Assembly: GCF_004664715.2 (NCBI RefSeq)
Contig: NC_051082.1
Location: forward strand, 3,692,124 to 3,756,123
Source of the DNA: Peromyscus leucopus
Lineage: Eukaryota; Chordata; Mammalia; Rodentia; Cricetidae
Direction of reading: 5' to 3'
Length of the DNA stretch: 64,000 nt
The translations under genes and the position numbers were made by a program. A model generated the notes under the pieces. The model was given only the letters and a program-made list of their open reading frames with translations. It searched no databases and was not told where the DNA came from. Below are positions 33,841 through 44,788 of the stretch, in pieces. Numbering within the stretch: position 1 is the first letter of the stretch; every line of letters begins with the position of its first letter.

Positions 33841-34285
33841 GTGTACAGGGTACTAGGAGTGTGCCTCCTGGGGCTACTATCTCAACATTTAACTCCCACC
33901 ACAAGGCCTTAAGAGAGTGGAAACCCACCTGAGAATGGTGGGTAGGGGCAGGGCCTTTGAGGTCAGATTAGGAGTAGATATGGCTCATCAGGATGGGGCA
34001 GTCATCATTTCGGTCCTGGGGGCTTTTAAGGAAAGGGAGCGGCATCTGAAGGCACAGATGTGTGGTCCTTGCCCCCTGCGTTGGAATACCCCATGTCAGT
34101 TCAGGATTCTGCCAGCAAGAAAGGGCCAACAAATGTGGGCCCTTCAGCCTCCAGATCTGTGGGCTAAAACTTTTTTTCTCTATAAAGTTACCTAGCCTCT
34201 ATAAAGTTACTTTTCTCTATAAAGTACCTACTCATTAAAATACCTAATGAGTATTTCATTATAGTAATGGAAAATAGACTCAGAG
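33840..34285 (+). mobile_element. MLT1-like ancient MaLR LTR
   Basis: CCTTCAGCCTCCAGATCTGTGGGCTAAAAC followed by GTATTTCATTATAGTAATGGAAAATAGACTCAG matches the 3' half of MLT1-class LTRs. Weaker similarity extends upstream through GCAGGGCCTTTGAGGT. A small TCTATAAAGTTACC tandem duplication at 34172-34228 lies inside. Confidence 0.65.
34172..34228. repeat. Local triplication of CTCTATAAAGTTACC
   Basis: Three imperfect copies of a 14-20 bp unit containing CTATAAAGT occur in a row within the LTR 3' end. Confidence 0.8.
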
Positions 34286-35191
34286 GCCTTCATGATCACC
34301 CTTTGCTCCTCTGCTGCCCCGGCATGGGGTGAGTTAGCCAATCATGCTTCCCAGGGCGTTCTACCATAAGTACCTTTCAGTGGCAGCTCCCACGGGGAGT
34401 GTTATTGTGTCGCCTGGAAATGGCAGCCTTCAACAAGAACAAACAAAACCATTATGGTGGGTGGCATCTGCTCTTGAAGTACATCGCTATTCTAGCCTTC
34501 ATGATCTGTCAGCAGGGTCTCTGGGAGTACCCGGGGCCATTGCCTGCCTGCCTGCCTGTGACTGCTTCTCATGGGACATCAGCAAGCAAGGTTTCTCCGC
34601 ACGGGCACCAATGTCCTGTCTACCATCCCTGCCCTGCCCAGCCACTGGCTCTCTTCTGCCATTGTCACTGAGGATCTTGGGAGGGTTTTTTTTTTTTTTC
34701 TCCAATCTGTAGACGTCTACAGAAAGGTCTCTAGGCTCAGCCATCATGAACATCATGCTCTCTCCTGGCCATCTCTGTGAAGACAGATAATGCGTGTTGG
34801 GAGTGAGTCTTTCCAGGGTCCGCGACAATGAGAATGGAGGAGATGTGCTTGTGCACAGGTAGCTGAAGTATCGTGGCAGACAGCTCCTGGAGGTCCCCGG
34901 GACCCTCGAGGGTGATCTGCTCTAGGCAGCAGAGTCCAGGGTCAGCTCCTCTGGGGTGACACTTGTGGGCCCACGTTATCTCTGGCATCAGCTGCAGAGT
35001 GAACACGTGTTTTCTTGGATCCTTGCTGTGGACCACGTCTACACTCGCTCAGACCTGACCAACGACAGCAAGCATGACGGCATGCCACCCCGGTCATGTG
35101 ATACCCGGGTCACAGCCTGCTGTGTAGACAGTGATGCCCCCTCCCCGCTCCACAAGATCACATTACCCAGGGGTGCTATGGCCTTCTTGGT

Positions 35192-35232
<41 letters not shown>

Positions 35233-35335
35233 CATTCACCCACTGATGCACTCACCCAGCGACGTGTGCCCTAGAACGTGCCCCCATCCTTAAGTGACAC
35301 TTGGCAGTGTGTCTATGTTGGCAATGGGTGATTCA
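34286..35335. other. Unique sequence with a (TG)n tract
   Basis: No exon or repeat body recognised. T runs (34686-34699) and the TG tract are the only low-complexity parts. Confidence 0.35.
35192..35231. repeat. (TG)n microsatellite
   Basis: Forty bases of uninterrupted GT repeat. Confidence 0.95.
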
Positions 35336-35751
35336 AAAAAGCAAGCTCCATTCCCAGTAGCATCCCAAAGGGCAAAGGACTTAAGAAGGACCCCAGCCAA
35401 GGAGGTCTAACATGCTACCAACTTTTGCTGAAGTTAAAGGTTCTGAGTAAATGGGAAGGTGCCTTGTAGCCATGGGCTAGAAACTTCCCTCCTGCTCTAA
35501 AGATCAAATACAATGTTTCGTCTACCTCTGTGTTGGGGATGCTGAATAGTTTATTAGCAGAATATCTGCCTAGCTCGCACAAGGCTCTGGATTCTAAACA
35601 ACAGGCTGTTTGCCAATAGATGAACCGAACAGATGCCATGCCACATGTACACAGCAGAATGCTATTCAGTCTTGATAAGGAAATCCTGTCACGGCAACAA
35701 CAGAAGATACCCAGTGGTTCTTCTCATAGCAAAAAAAAAAAAAAAAAAAAA
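35336..35751 (+). mobile_element. Decayed L1 ORF2 fragments ending in an A run
   Basis: CATTCCCAGTAGCATCCC..AAAG...CCAAGGAGGTC and later GCCACATGTACACAGCAGAATGCTATTCAG match successive 3' segments of L1 ORF2 on the plus strand. The intervening sequence is shortened or too diverged. A 21-A run at 35731-35751 follows. Confidence 0.6.
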
Positions 35752-35819
35752 GGCCAACCTTCAAAATCGTAATGGCGGCAAACCAAAACAATAAAAGGAA
35801 TCTGATGAAAAATCAAGTT

Positions 35820-36128
35820 GGGGAGGGACATCTGCAGAGCCAGCCTAGTCTGTAAAGACCTTGCTGTGAAAGCGTGGGGACCCAGCTTCAAAGCGGGGCT
35901 CTGTGGCCGGCACCTCAAATCCCAACACCGGGGAGGCAGAGGCAGGAGGGCCCTGGAACTTGCTGCCAGTAGTCAGGGAGCTCTGGGAGTGGTGAGCCCC
36001 TGCTCAAAACCGTGGTGGAGAGAGCCGCCGAGGAAGACCCCCCCTCACGCCGACCTGTTGCCTCCACGTGTGCGCACACAGTAAGTGCAAGCAGGACTTG
36101 CAAACGTGTGCATGCACGCACGCGCAAA
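35820..36128 (+). mobile_element. B4-type composite SINE, near full length
   Basis: A tRNA-type head (GTAAAGACCTTGCTGTGAAAGC, GGGGACCCAGCTTC) leads into a B1-like body (GGCACCTCAAATCCCAACAC, GGGGAGGCAGAGGCAGGAGG). A CA-rich tail (GCACGCACGCGC) closes it. The head-body-tail order is intact on the plus strand. Confidence 0.75.
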
Positions 36129-36489
36129 GCAATCCAAGTTGCAGAGCGGTATCATTTGGATCTGATGACGCACCCAAGTGTTAGAGGTTTGGCCCACATT
36201 TCGAGGGGTGGACTGTGGAGGAAGTCTGTATTTGGGTGAGGCTGGGGCGGGGGTGTTAAAAAATATGCTCTCACAGACAATTGTGATACCCCAATGTCTC
36301 TCCCCTTTCACCCGACCAACACGTGACCACGCTTGTAGGCAACCCCCAAACAAGTGGGCCATCTGGCTGACAGCTCCAAAGCTAAGAGCCAAAATCGATC
36401 TTCCCTCTTCCCCAGGTACTTCGTTACAGAGACAGAAGGTGGTAGACGAGCCAGCTTTAAATGCTCGTCAACAGGCACCAGCGGGTATG
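36129..36489. other. Unique sequence, nothing recognised
   Basis: No repeat body or exon that I can name. Confidence 0.3.
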
Positions 36490-36564
36490 TATATTGTACG
36501 TGGGTACACAGACCAGTGGAGTATCAGAGAACCCAGCAGTAAACTTACCTACCCACAATCAATT

Positions 36565-36607
<43 letters not shown>

Positions 36608-37060
36608 AGATTGAGAGATTTTGACTATTCATTAGGGGAAGCAATAGTCTTTCCAACAGATAATGCTAGGCTCCATGGAGGTTCATACACATAATAGAAT
36701 TGAGTGGGACCTATACTTCACACCATAGATAAAAATGGAATTAGAAAGACTGAAGATTTAAATATAATCCTGAAAATTAGGAAACTCTCAGAAGGAAGCA
36801 CAGGCAGATATTTTTTGTCGTCCTAATTTTGCCGTTTATTAAGTATGGCATCAGAGGAAAAAATCTACACATTTTACATAAAGCATGCTGTCGTTTGAAG
36901 AGAGAGGAAGGTGGAGATGGTGGGTATGTGGATTATTTTCTGTAGTAATCACTTTTCTGTGTATGTTTAAAAAATCTATACCTCAACTATGTCTGATAAT
37001 TTTTAAACAGTAGAGAAATCTCATCACAGAGCCTAATTGGTTAAGTTCCTCTGGAACTGA
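36490..37060 (+). mobile_element. Old L1 ORF2 fragment
   Basis: ACAGACCAGTGGAGTATCAGAGAACCCAGCAGTAAAC, then GACCTATACTTCACACCATAG, then GACTGAAGATTTAAATATAA and GAAACTCTCAGAAGGAAGCACAGGCAGA follow L1 ORF2 in order. The frame is broken many times. A (GA)n tract has expanded inside it. Similarity fades after about 36850. Confidence 0.75.
36569..36604. repeat. (GA)n microsatellite
   Basis: A pure GA repeat of about 36 bases inside the L1 fragment. Confidence 0.95.
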
Positions 37061-37199
37061 ATTTGTGCTTAATTATAATTTATTGACAATGTTATCTCAA
37101 TTCTGAGCAAAAATAAATTCAAAATATCTGAAAACAAAACAAGAGACAAGACGAGAGGAACTTGGTTAAAAATAAGTATCAAATATAAAATATCTTTTA

Positions 37200-37372
37200 A
37201 GTCTTATGTGTGTAAGTACTTTGCATGTGTCTGTGCCATGTGAGTGCAGTACCTACAGAGGCCAGTAGAGGGCATCAGATCATCTGGAACTGGAGTCCCA
37301 GGTGGGTGCTGGGCATTGAACCCCTAAAGAGCAGTCATCCCTCGAGCCCCAGCAATACGTTTCTTTGTAAAA
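37200..37372 (-). mobile_element. B2 SINE, antisense, diverged
   Basis: TGCATGTGTCTGTGCCATGTGAGTGCAG, GAGGCCAGTAGAGGGCATCAGATC and GGGTGCTGGGCATTGAACCCC are antisense B2 landmarks in order. Confidence 0.8.
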
Positions 37373-37693
37373 CAAAAAATATAGACAGCTTCATCACTAC
37401 AGCCCTGCCTTGGGTTATTTCTGACATTGCCTGGGTACACGGTCTGGGAAGACCATTGGAAATGGGCATACAGGGACGCCGAGATTTCCTGTGCATTTCT
37501 AGTGAGGAGCGCTGGGATTTCTAGGATCACCCTCCTTATTTAATGACTGAGAACACGGTTGGATGACCAGGGTTCAGAAAACCCAACCGTGACACTGAAA
37601 TCAGATTTTCAGTCACATTTTTTCTCATAGGTAGACCTGCTGTTCATTTACACATTCTTCTTCATTCATTTTTCATTCAGAAATGTTTTCTGT

Positions 37694-37868
37694 GGGCTGG
37701 TGAGATGGTTCAGCAGTTAAGGTATTTGTGACTAAGCCTGAAAACCTGAGTTCAATCCTGGGATCCCTCTTGGTGGAAGGAGAGGACCGATTCCTGCAAG
37801 TCACCTCTGACCTCCACGTTTGTGCTGTGGAATGCCATCCCCCCCCATACATAAATATGTAAGGAAAA
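37694..37868 (+). mobile_element. B3 SINE, full length
   Basis: GGGCTGGTGAGATGGTTCAGCAG starts the head. AAGCCTGAAAACCTGAGTTC, GGTGGAAGGAGAGGACCGATTCC and CACCTCTGACCTCCACG follow, then ATACATAAATATG at the tail. All B3 landmarks are present in order. Confidence 0.92.
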
Positions 37869-37894
37869 TGCTTTTTCATTTTTTTTTGCAGTTA

Positions 37895-38210
37895 GCATGC
37901 AAAATCATGGGTTTAATAATGGTATTTCCATACTATATATACTATATATACACCTCCTTGTGGTTGTGTATATTTACCCCACAGTCGCCTCCTGCCACCC
38001 TCTCCCTCTGGTCCTGCCCCTTCTGTCTAGAGCTCTGCTTCCGTTCATGGATTCGCTTTGATCTGGACCCCACGTGAGAGAACACAGCATTTGTCTTTCT
38101 TCTCCCCGATGGCCCTCGTTTATTCCCCCATGGCCATCCCAGATGCCCCCTCCCCATATTCTCCCTTTGACTTTTATGAGTGTGCACATGTGTGTGAAAA
38201 TACTCTGTGA
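37895..38210. mobile_element. L1 3'-UTR-like sequence
   Basis: GGTATTTCCATACTATATATAC...GTATATTTACCCC, followed by a long pyrimidine-rich stretch with CTCTCCCTCTGG and CCCATGGCC, resembles old rodent L1 3' UTRs. Orientation not assigned. Confidence 0.45.
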
Positions 38211-38477
38211 ACAGCTAGTAGATGCTGGCCCAATCAGACACACATCTTTGGGTTTTCGTCTTGCTATCAGACTGAACTGTTCCCCTGAACTGTTCATATG
38301 GATGGGTGAAGTACTTAAAAAGATTAAAAAAAAAAAAAAACAAACCCTGAAAGTCCCTGAAGAAATAGCCATTGTAGGCCTGTAATCCGCCAACCCATCT
38401 GTGCCATTCCCAGGACAGTGATGAGTGGGACCACTGGGCAGAGTCATCTCATTCAATTATATATGGTATGTGGTGAT

Positions 38478-38650
38478 AGCTACAGGAAGATCAAGGTTTT
38501 CCCAGGGTTGTATGGTAAGTTCAAGCCAGCTTGAGCAACTTAGTGCCTGCCTCAAAATAACAAGGAGGGGCGGGCATGGAGCTGGGGGGGTGGGCGAGGG
38601 GTGATTGCTTAGCACCCACAAGGCCCCGGGGTTAATGTCTAGTTACACAC
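38478..38650 (+). mobile_element. B1-ID dimer SINE (ID_B1/B4 class)
   Basis: ACAGGAAGATCAAGG, AAGTTCAAGCCAGCTTGAGC and TGCCTGCCTCAAAATAAC mark the B1 half. GGGGTGATTGCTTAGCACCC and AAGGCCCCGGGGTTAATG mark the ID half. Same B1-then-ID order as the copy at 29.4 kb. Confidence 0.75.
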
Positions 38651-38712
38651 ACAGAGATAGGGGGCAGATTGCCTGCCAACTTTAAGAAAACAGGGAAGTT
38701 TAGGTTGTTGGG

Positions 38713-39068
38713 TGTGGTGGTTTGAATAACGGCCCCCACAGGCTCAAATGTTTGAATGGTTGGTCCCAAGTTAGTGGAACTGTTTGGGAAGAATTAGGAG
38801 GCGTGGCTTTGTTGGAGTCAGTAAGTCACTGTGGGTGGGCTTTGAGGTTTCAAAAACTCATGCCATCTCCAGTCTCTCTCTGCCTGGTGCCTGTAGATCA
38901 GGATGCAAAGTTCTCAGCTACCGCTTCAGCGCCAGGCCTGCCTGCTTCCCGCCACGACCATCACAGACTAACCCTCTGAAACTGTAAGCCCCCAATTCAA
39001 TGCTTTCTTTTCTAAGAGTTGCCTTGGTCGTGGCGTCTCTTCACAGCAATAACAGTGACCAAAGGACA
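38713..39068 (+). mobile_element. MT-type ERVL-MaLR solo LTR
   Basis: It starts TGTGGTGGTTTGAATAACGG and ends ATAACAGTGACCAAAGGACA (TG...CA), about 356 bp. Internal landmarks are GAATTAGGAGGCGTGGC, GATCAGGATGCAAAG and AGAGTTGCCTTGGTCGTGGC. It is complete at both ends with no internal region attached, so a solo LTR. Confidence 0.88.
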
Positions 39069-40095
39069 GCAGATGTGGTGAGTTATCCCAGCTGTGCTGA
39101 CAGTGTGACGGGATATCCCCATGTCCAAACTCAGCCATACTTATTCAGCGTGTGCAGTTTTCTGTGTATGGATGCTTAGAGTCACAGGTGAAATGTTTTG
39201 GGTTTTTTTTTAAAATACATTCGTTTAGACCTAAATTGATCCACAGTTTCAACAGATTTCTGTAAAACTCCCATCTGCCCCCTGGAGACTCACCAGGTAG
39301 ACACGGCTCCCCGTGGGACTGGACACCAAGCCAATGCCCAGAGCACCCTAGGAGAGTTCCCACTGTGAGCACCCTGCTGTCCCTTCACCCACAGTAACCA
39401 GATCTGAGAGAGATGGGGCCATCTGACTCCCCAGTTGATAGCTTCTAGACTTTTCTCTGGTGCCCCAGCAACCTGGGGCAAAGGACTGTCTGTCGAGCAG
39501 GTGGCCAGACACCCCTCCAGCCTGCACTGTGGCTGGAGCGCCTGCAGACCTCTCCGTAGTAAAGTGCCAAGTGGTACCCCGGATGCTGCTGGGCTGCAAC
39601 CCTGGCTCCTGACGGCGGGGGTGGGCGGGCGGGCGCAGTTCGGACCTCCCTCCTGCTGTGTGTGTTGCGCCTGGCTTTTTCCCATCAAGTCTCAGTGAAC
39701 TTCGACCCCTACCCCACTCCCCACCCAGAACAAGAAGTTTGGCTCACCGTGAGCGGGAGGGGAGAAACAGTTCCACACTGTGCCCGCCCACGTTGCCCGC
39801 CCACGTTGCCTCGCTGAGCCCAATAAAAGGCGTCTCTCCTCAGGGGTCTTTTTTCCCTTTATTAGTGTATGTGCACCGTGCACAGTTCTGGGTCTCACAC
39901 AAGAAAATAACTGTCAAGTCCTCCTGTACCTTGGCAACATTCACTCTCTTCCCACCTGCTCCTCGGAGTCACCCTCCCCACCCCCCACGCCCATTCACAC
40001 TTCCGCCCACTCCCTCGAATCCCCACCTCTCTTCTGCTGTATAAAGTATGCATCTATCAAGAAGTGTAGGACTCACAAACTAAATGGTCGCTGTT
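39069..40095. other. Unique sequence, nothing recognised
   Basis: GC-rich around 39300-39660, with a GGGTGGGCGGGCGGGCG run near 39618-39636 and a 14-bp GCCCGCCCACGTT duplication at 39782-39810. An AATAAA at 39821 has no transcript evidence. Frames of up to 156 codons show no domain. Confidence 0.35.
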
Positions 40096-40192
40096 TGTAT
40101 TTCCAAGTCTGGCTAATTTCACATAACACAGTGAGTCGCACCCTTCCAATCCCAACATCATTAAATATTGCTTGGATGCTGATTAAAACACA
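40096..40192 (-). mobile_element. L1 ORF2 3' fragment, antisense
   Basis: TGGCTAATTTCACATAACACAGTG followed by CCAATCCCAACATCATTAAAT is the antisense of the far 3' part of L1 ORF2. A short TG repeat follows. Confidence 0.5.
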
Positions 40193-40211
40193 ATCGTGTG
40201 TGTGTGTGTGC

Positions 40212-40440
40212 ACCACGTTTCTTCTTTCCTCTGTGAGGCAAGGTCTCTAGCCCAGGCTGGTCTCCCTACATGCTTGAGGATGACCTTGAATTTCTGATCC
40301 TCCTGCCTCTGCTTCCTGGAAGCTGTGAGGATGGGCCGCCGTCACCACACCTGGTTTACGTGCACGTGGTCCCGTGGGTGGGGAGAACCCAGGGCCCTGC
40401 GCATGTTCCGCAGCACTGTGTCACATTCTTACGTCTGCCC
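40212..40440 (-). mobile_element. B4-type composite SINE, antisense
   Basis: On the plus strand, GAGGCAAGGTCTCTAGCCCAGGCTGG, GATCCTCCTGCCTCTGCTTCC and CGTCACCACACCTGG are antisense B1-like body. They are followed by GAGAACCCAGGGCCCTGCGC, the antisense head. Confidence 0.75.
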
Positions 40441-40759
40441 ATGTGTTGATGGGATCCCCAGGCCAATTCTGTGAGCCTGGTCATGAACAGTGAATGGCCA
40501 GCAGGGATGTGCAGGGCTTGCCCGCTCTGGGGTATTCTTGTCAGGTAAAGCTATGCTACTCGGTAGATCTATTTTTACTTTTAATGCTAGGGAGGAGGAG
40601 GAGGAGGAGAAAGGGGGTCCTGGCGCACCACTGGTGGGCATGCGATGGGTCCACCCACGGTGGAAACCCAGTGACCCTTTTCCTCTGTGTACATTTGTGT
40701 GTCACGGTGCACGTATGTGCTCTGTGCCCTGGGGGTGTGCTTCCCCGGGGTGCCATTCA

Positions 40760-40885
40760 CCGTGTGTTTTGAGACAGTTTCTGGTTGGCCTGGAACTCAC
40801 TCAGCAGACGTGGGCTGGTAAGCCCGAGCATTTGCCTGCCCTGTTCCCCCAGTGCTGGGGTTACAAGCACCTGCCACCATGCCCA

Positions 40886-40920
<35 letters not shown>

Positions 40921-40985
40921 GTGGATCCTGGGGATTGAACTCAGGTCCCCGTGGACATTACGGGCTGACTCATCCATTTCCTGGC
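40760..40985 (-). mobile_element. B4-type composite SINE with 31-T internal run
   Basis: Antisense B1-like body (TTTTGAGACAG, CTGGCCTGGAACTCAC-like, GTGCTGGGGTTACAAGC) is followed by a T run at 40888-40918. The antisense head (CCTGGGGATTGAACTCAGGTCC) comes next. The A-rich linker of the element has expanded. Confidence 0.75.
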
Positions 40986-42124
40986 CCCTTGCTTATTTCT
41001 GAGGGCCGTCGTTGGGTTGAGCTGATAACATGACAGCAGAAGCAGCTGAGTCGGAACAGGAGGGGGTCTCTGACAGCTGCATGAGAGAGGGCCACGCGGC
41101 GGCCTTGGTGGCCGCAGTTGAGAGGGAAGCTGGCTGCGGCCCCCGAGGGTTGAGAGTACCACTGCAGTGGTGGTCAGAGGGAACTTAGCCGGATTCAAAA
41201 AGCAGGAATAGGCCCTGCGGAGGAGGGGCTTCCTGCTCCCCGGCGGCCAACCCCCCCCCCCCAACTTTGTAACCACTGCAAAGTTCTAACAGGCTGAAAG
41301 AAAAAAAAAATACTTAAGGACGCAAAGTGTCTGCCCAAGGGAGGCCGCCGCCCTCGGAGCAACCAATGAGGGAGAAGAGGAAGGGGTCCAGAAAGGGAAG
41401 GACCCTGGAGGACAAAAAACAACAAAACCCAGAGTCTCTGGGCAGACTCCCACCTAGAGTCACCTCCCGCCCCACCAAGGAGCTGTTTGTCTCTTCTAAT
41501 AGAGGCTGTGGTTTTCATTTTTCTCTCTCTGTGTGTGTCTGAACTTTCTTCTCCGTGGCTGCAGCTTTCACTTTCTCCGTCCGCTTCGCTTTCACGCATC
41601 CCCTCCATCCCCACTCCCACGCCCCCTCCATCCACCCCCCACCCCCCAACCCCCCGCATCCGGAGGCTTTTCAGTGTCTCCAGTGTGGCTCTTCCATTTT
41701 CCCCAGGAGGGGCTGTCTGTCGCCTTTGCATTCTCTGAGTCAGTCTTTCTTCCCAGGATGCACAGTTCTCCATCCCATGAGATGAACTCAGTGGCGTGGC
41801 ACCTTGGAACCGTGGCTGGCCCTGTCCGTGAGCCCCCAGCCGCAAGGGGGTAGCCGAATGCTTTGGCAGTTTCCTACGAGGGCAGGAAAAAAAAAAAAGC
41901 TGACCGGGGACGGACGGACGGGACGCACCCGAGGGTCAGACAACTGAAACCCGAAAAAGAGCAGGAGGCCTTGAGAGCCACTTAAAGAAAAACCACAGCC
42001 CCTGGTCACTGGGAAAGGCCCAGAGAAAGCCATCAAGCGTCAAGTACCAAGAAAGAGTCCCAAGGCCCTGACGCTGGGAGGCTGTGATTCCGGCTGCTCC
42101 CTAGAGCTGGGTAATCCTGTCTTA
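40986..42124. other. GC-rich unique sequence, no gene called
   Basis: A C run (41250-41261), an A run (41302-41311) and a pyrimidine tract (41575-41660, with CCCCCCACCCCCC) are present. A 216-codon minus-strand frame (41195-41845) results from base composition and shows no domain. Confidence 0.4.
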
Positions 42125-42270
42125 TGAGGGGGTCCTGGTTTCCCTTCTGTTCCCGTGATAAAACAGCCTGGCCAAGAGCAACGTAGGAAAGAAAAGAGGT
42201 TTATGTAGTCCATCGCCGAGGGGCAAGTGAAGCAATCAACTTAAAGCATGGCGCCCACTGCAGTTTAAGA
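42125..42270 (-). mobile_element. MaLR-type LTR 3' fragment
   Basis: CTTCTGTTCCCGTGATAAAACAGCCTGGCC and GAAAAGAGGTTTATGTAG match the antisense 3' end of rodent MaLR LTRs. It is diverged. Confidence 0.55.
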
Positions 42271-42283
42271 GAGCTGAGTGCGT

Positions 42284-42318
<35 letters not shown>
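42284..42318. repeat. (TGCC)n microsatellite
   Basis: About nine TGCC units in a row. Confidence 0.95.
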
Positions 42319-42814
42319 GTTTTGCATTCTTCTGTCTTATATAGTCCAGGGGCCCCTGCCTAGGGAAGAGTGCCACTCACAGGGCACTCGATCTTCTTAT
42401 ATCAAGGATTATTTGTTAACAAGACGATACTGCACAGACATGCCCGCAGGCCAGCCTGATGTCGATGATAGCTTCCCTGGCAATTCTAGGCTAACCCCCC
42501 CACCCCCCACCCCCTGTTACTGCTCCTTGCTCTCCAGTCTACCCATAGTTTCCATCCAGATCAAACAGAGGGGCCCCTGCCAGCAGGTGGGCAAACGTCT
42601 CTGTTGCAGAAACTCCTGCGTAGGATCAAATGTAGGGGAAAAAAAAATAACAAGCTCGGAGACTCACACTTCCCAGTTTTAAATGATGTGAGCCTTAGGA
42701 TAGACTTGCGTAGGTAACGGAGTCTGTCTGAGAGGTCTAAGACCTCAGCAAGGCAAACAGAGTCATCTCACAGTGGCCTTTTTGACAGATGGTGTCCCTT
42801 TAGTGTCTTGTTAC
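42319..42814. other. Unique sequence, nothing recognised
   Basis: A C-rich run at 42497-42513 is the only marked feature. Confidence 0.3.
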
Positions 42815-43140
42815 TGTGACACCAATGCAGTTTAAGCTGGTTTACTCTGCCTCAGCACTTTATTTACACAGGGCGATATCCACCGCATCACAGTTCTGAG
42901 GGGTACAGTCCATCATGGTGGGAAGGCACAGTGCTGGACCACGTCACTTCCACAATCAGGGAGCAGATGATTGCTTATGCTCAGCTGACGTTTGTCCTGT
43001 GGGTTCAGTCTGGGGCCCCAGCCCGTGGGGTGGATACCACAGCTGGTCTGATCTAGATAATCCCTCACAGACGTGGCCCGAGATGGGTTTCTGCAATAAT
43101 TCTAAACCTGGCAAGTTGACTGCCAAGATTTAACCATCAT
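42815..43140 (-). mobile_element. MaLR-type LTR, antisense, diverged
   Basis: CACTTTATTTACACAGGG, GTTCTGAGGGGTACAGTCCATCATGG and GCAGATGATTGCTTATGC follow the antisense order of a rodent MaLR LTR. AACCTGGCAAGTTGACTGCCAAG lies at the far end. Confidence 0.6.
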
Positions 43141-43159
43141 AGGTTGTCATGGCAATGGA

Positions 43160-43690
43160 ATACCTGTGTGCAGAGGATGAAGCTGGACCTCTACCTCACA
43201 CCAAACACTGAAGCTGATGACACCCACTCCCCCAGAGTCGGTAAGAAAACACCTAGTAAGCATGAGACCCCAGGTCCCGTCCTCAGTTCTGGGAATGAGT
43301 TAATAGGGATCAAAGAGTGTCATACTCAGGAGGCTGAGGCAGGGGGATTGGGAGCTTGAAGCCAGACTGGGCTATATGCAAAAGAAAACTAGACGCAAGT
43401 TTGAAAAGTTCCTCAGAAAGCTAGACAGAGAATAATCAATTGACCCAGGAATCCCACTGCCCGATCTATTCCCCAGGAGAAATTCATTAGGTGTTCATAC
43501 AAGGGATCTGCATGGCGGGCGCATCCCCAACGTCATATTGGAGAGGAGCAAAAGCCCCTCCAACAGTTTGCCAGGCGGTAAGTGGAAGAATGTATCTGTG
43601 TACCGGATGCTCTTCAGCTGCGGATAATACCTTCTCGATGTGGGTGAGGCTTGGAAGTGCCTCTCATATTTAAAGAAGCCAGGGCAGGGA
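43160..43690 (+). mobile_element. Broken L1 ORF2 fragments with an inserted B1-like piece
   Basis: GATGAAGCTGGACCTCTACCTCACACC (43175-43203) and ATTGACCCAGGAATCCCACTGCC (43439-43461) are successive plus-strand L1 ORF2 pieces. Between them, 43315-43392 is B1-like (GGAGGCTGAGGCAGGGGG..GAAGCCAGACTGGGC). Later text to about 43690 is decayed L1-like. Confidence 0.55.
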
Positions 43691-43992
43691 ATACGGCGCA
43701 GCTCATGGAAAGCGATTGCTGGTAACACTGACAACCTGAACTCTCCCCAGAAGCCACCCAGAAAACCAGCTGGGCTGACGCGCAGGTGTCACACCGTCGT
43801 CTTTGTGGCGAGATGCAGAGGCCGCGGAATCAGCAGCAAGCTCTTCAGCTAGCCGAGGCTGGAACACACTGTGGGCCAGGGACAGAGACCCTGCCTCCAA
43901 CATAAAGACGGAAGGGGGAGGAACAGCTCCCCCAAAGTCACCCCTTGACCTCCGCACACCTGCCGTGGCACGCACACCCCCACTCACACCCC
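43684..43992 (+). mobile_element. B4-type composite SINE
   Basis: Head text AACACTGACAACCTGAACTC leads into a B1-like body (CCAGGGACAGAGACCCTGCC). The tail is CACCCCTTGACCTCCGCACACC plus GGCACGCACACCC. Order matches the copy at 35.8 kb. Confidence 0.6.
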
Positions 43993-44269
43993 CCCAAACC
44001 TTATAATCCTATTTATATAGTGTTATAATAGGAAAAATATATAACAGGATGGGGGTAGGTTCCTAAGGTGGGGGGTGGGAGGAGGAGGCAGGGGTAAACT
44101 GGCGTCTCAGGCTGGTGAAAGAATGTTAGCTGTAGAGGCTGTGTGTGTGTGTGTTTGAAAATCCATTGAAAATCCACCCAACCGCGAACCTTTGAGATAT
44201 GAAGTTTATGGAATATGAGTTTTATATAAGAGAATGGGTATAACACATACACACACCCCATTGCCCTTT

Positions 44270-44496
44270 TTCCTTTTTTTTTTAAAAAATTGTCTATGTA
44301 TATGTCTGGTGTAGGCCACGTGAGCACAGATGCCCTCAGAGGCCAGCTGGAGTTACAGGCAGCTGTGAGCTGCCCTATATGGGTGCTGGGAACCAGAGGA
44401 GGCAATAACTTAGGGCAGGACAAGGCTTTGACCGAGGAAGAAATCGTAGGAAGAGCAGCAAGGACTCTTAACCACTGAGCCATTTCCCGAGCAGTT
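44270..44496 (-). mobile_element. B2 SINE, antisense, near full length
   Basis: TGTAGGCCACGTGAGCACAGATGCCC, AGAGGCCAGCTGGAGTTACAGG, GGGTGCTGGGAACCAGAGGAGG and GACTCTTAACCACTGAGCC are antisense B2 landmarks in order. Confidence 0.88.
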
Positions 44497-44616
44497 TTTA
44501 ATGAGGAACAACGGATTCTACAGAGACCATGATGGAGTCATTTGTATGGGGTGGTTGGTGTTGGAGCTACTGCCCGTTAACTGAAACTTGCTTTTAAAAT
44601 GGTGTAACATTTTAGG

Positions 44617-44619
<3 letters not shown>

Positions 44620-44655
<36 letters not shown>
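44620..44655. repeat. (GT)n microsatellite
   Basis: Pure GT repeat, directly left of an antisense SINE head. Confidence 0.95.
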
Positions 44656-44656
<1 letters not shown>

Positions 44657-44689
44657 TGTATAGAGACAGGAGAACAACTTGCAGGGGTT

Positions 44690-44788
44690 GACTCTCTCTC
44701 TCCCCTTTCACCATGTGGGTCCTGGGAATCAAACTCAGGGAGGCCGGGATGCAGGTCGGCGTCTTTGCTGACTGAGCCGTCCCGGCTT
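44690..44788 (-). mobile_element. B2/B3-type SINE head, antisense
   Basis: CCATGTGGGTCCTGGGAATCAAACTCAGG and GCTGACTGAGCCGTCCCGGC are the antisense of the tRNA-derived head. Confidence 0.75.

Noticed and set aside
41195..41845. 216-codon minus-strand frame
   Set aside because: It lies across pyrimidine and C-rich tracts, so stop codons are depleted by composition alone.
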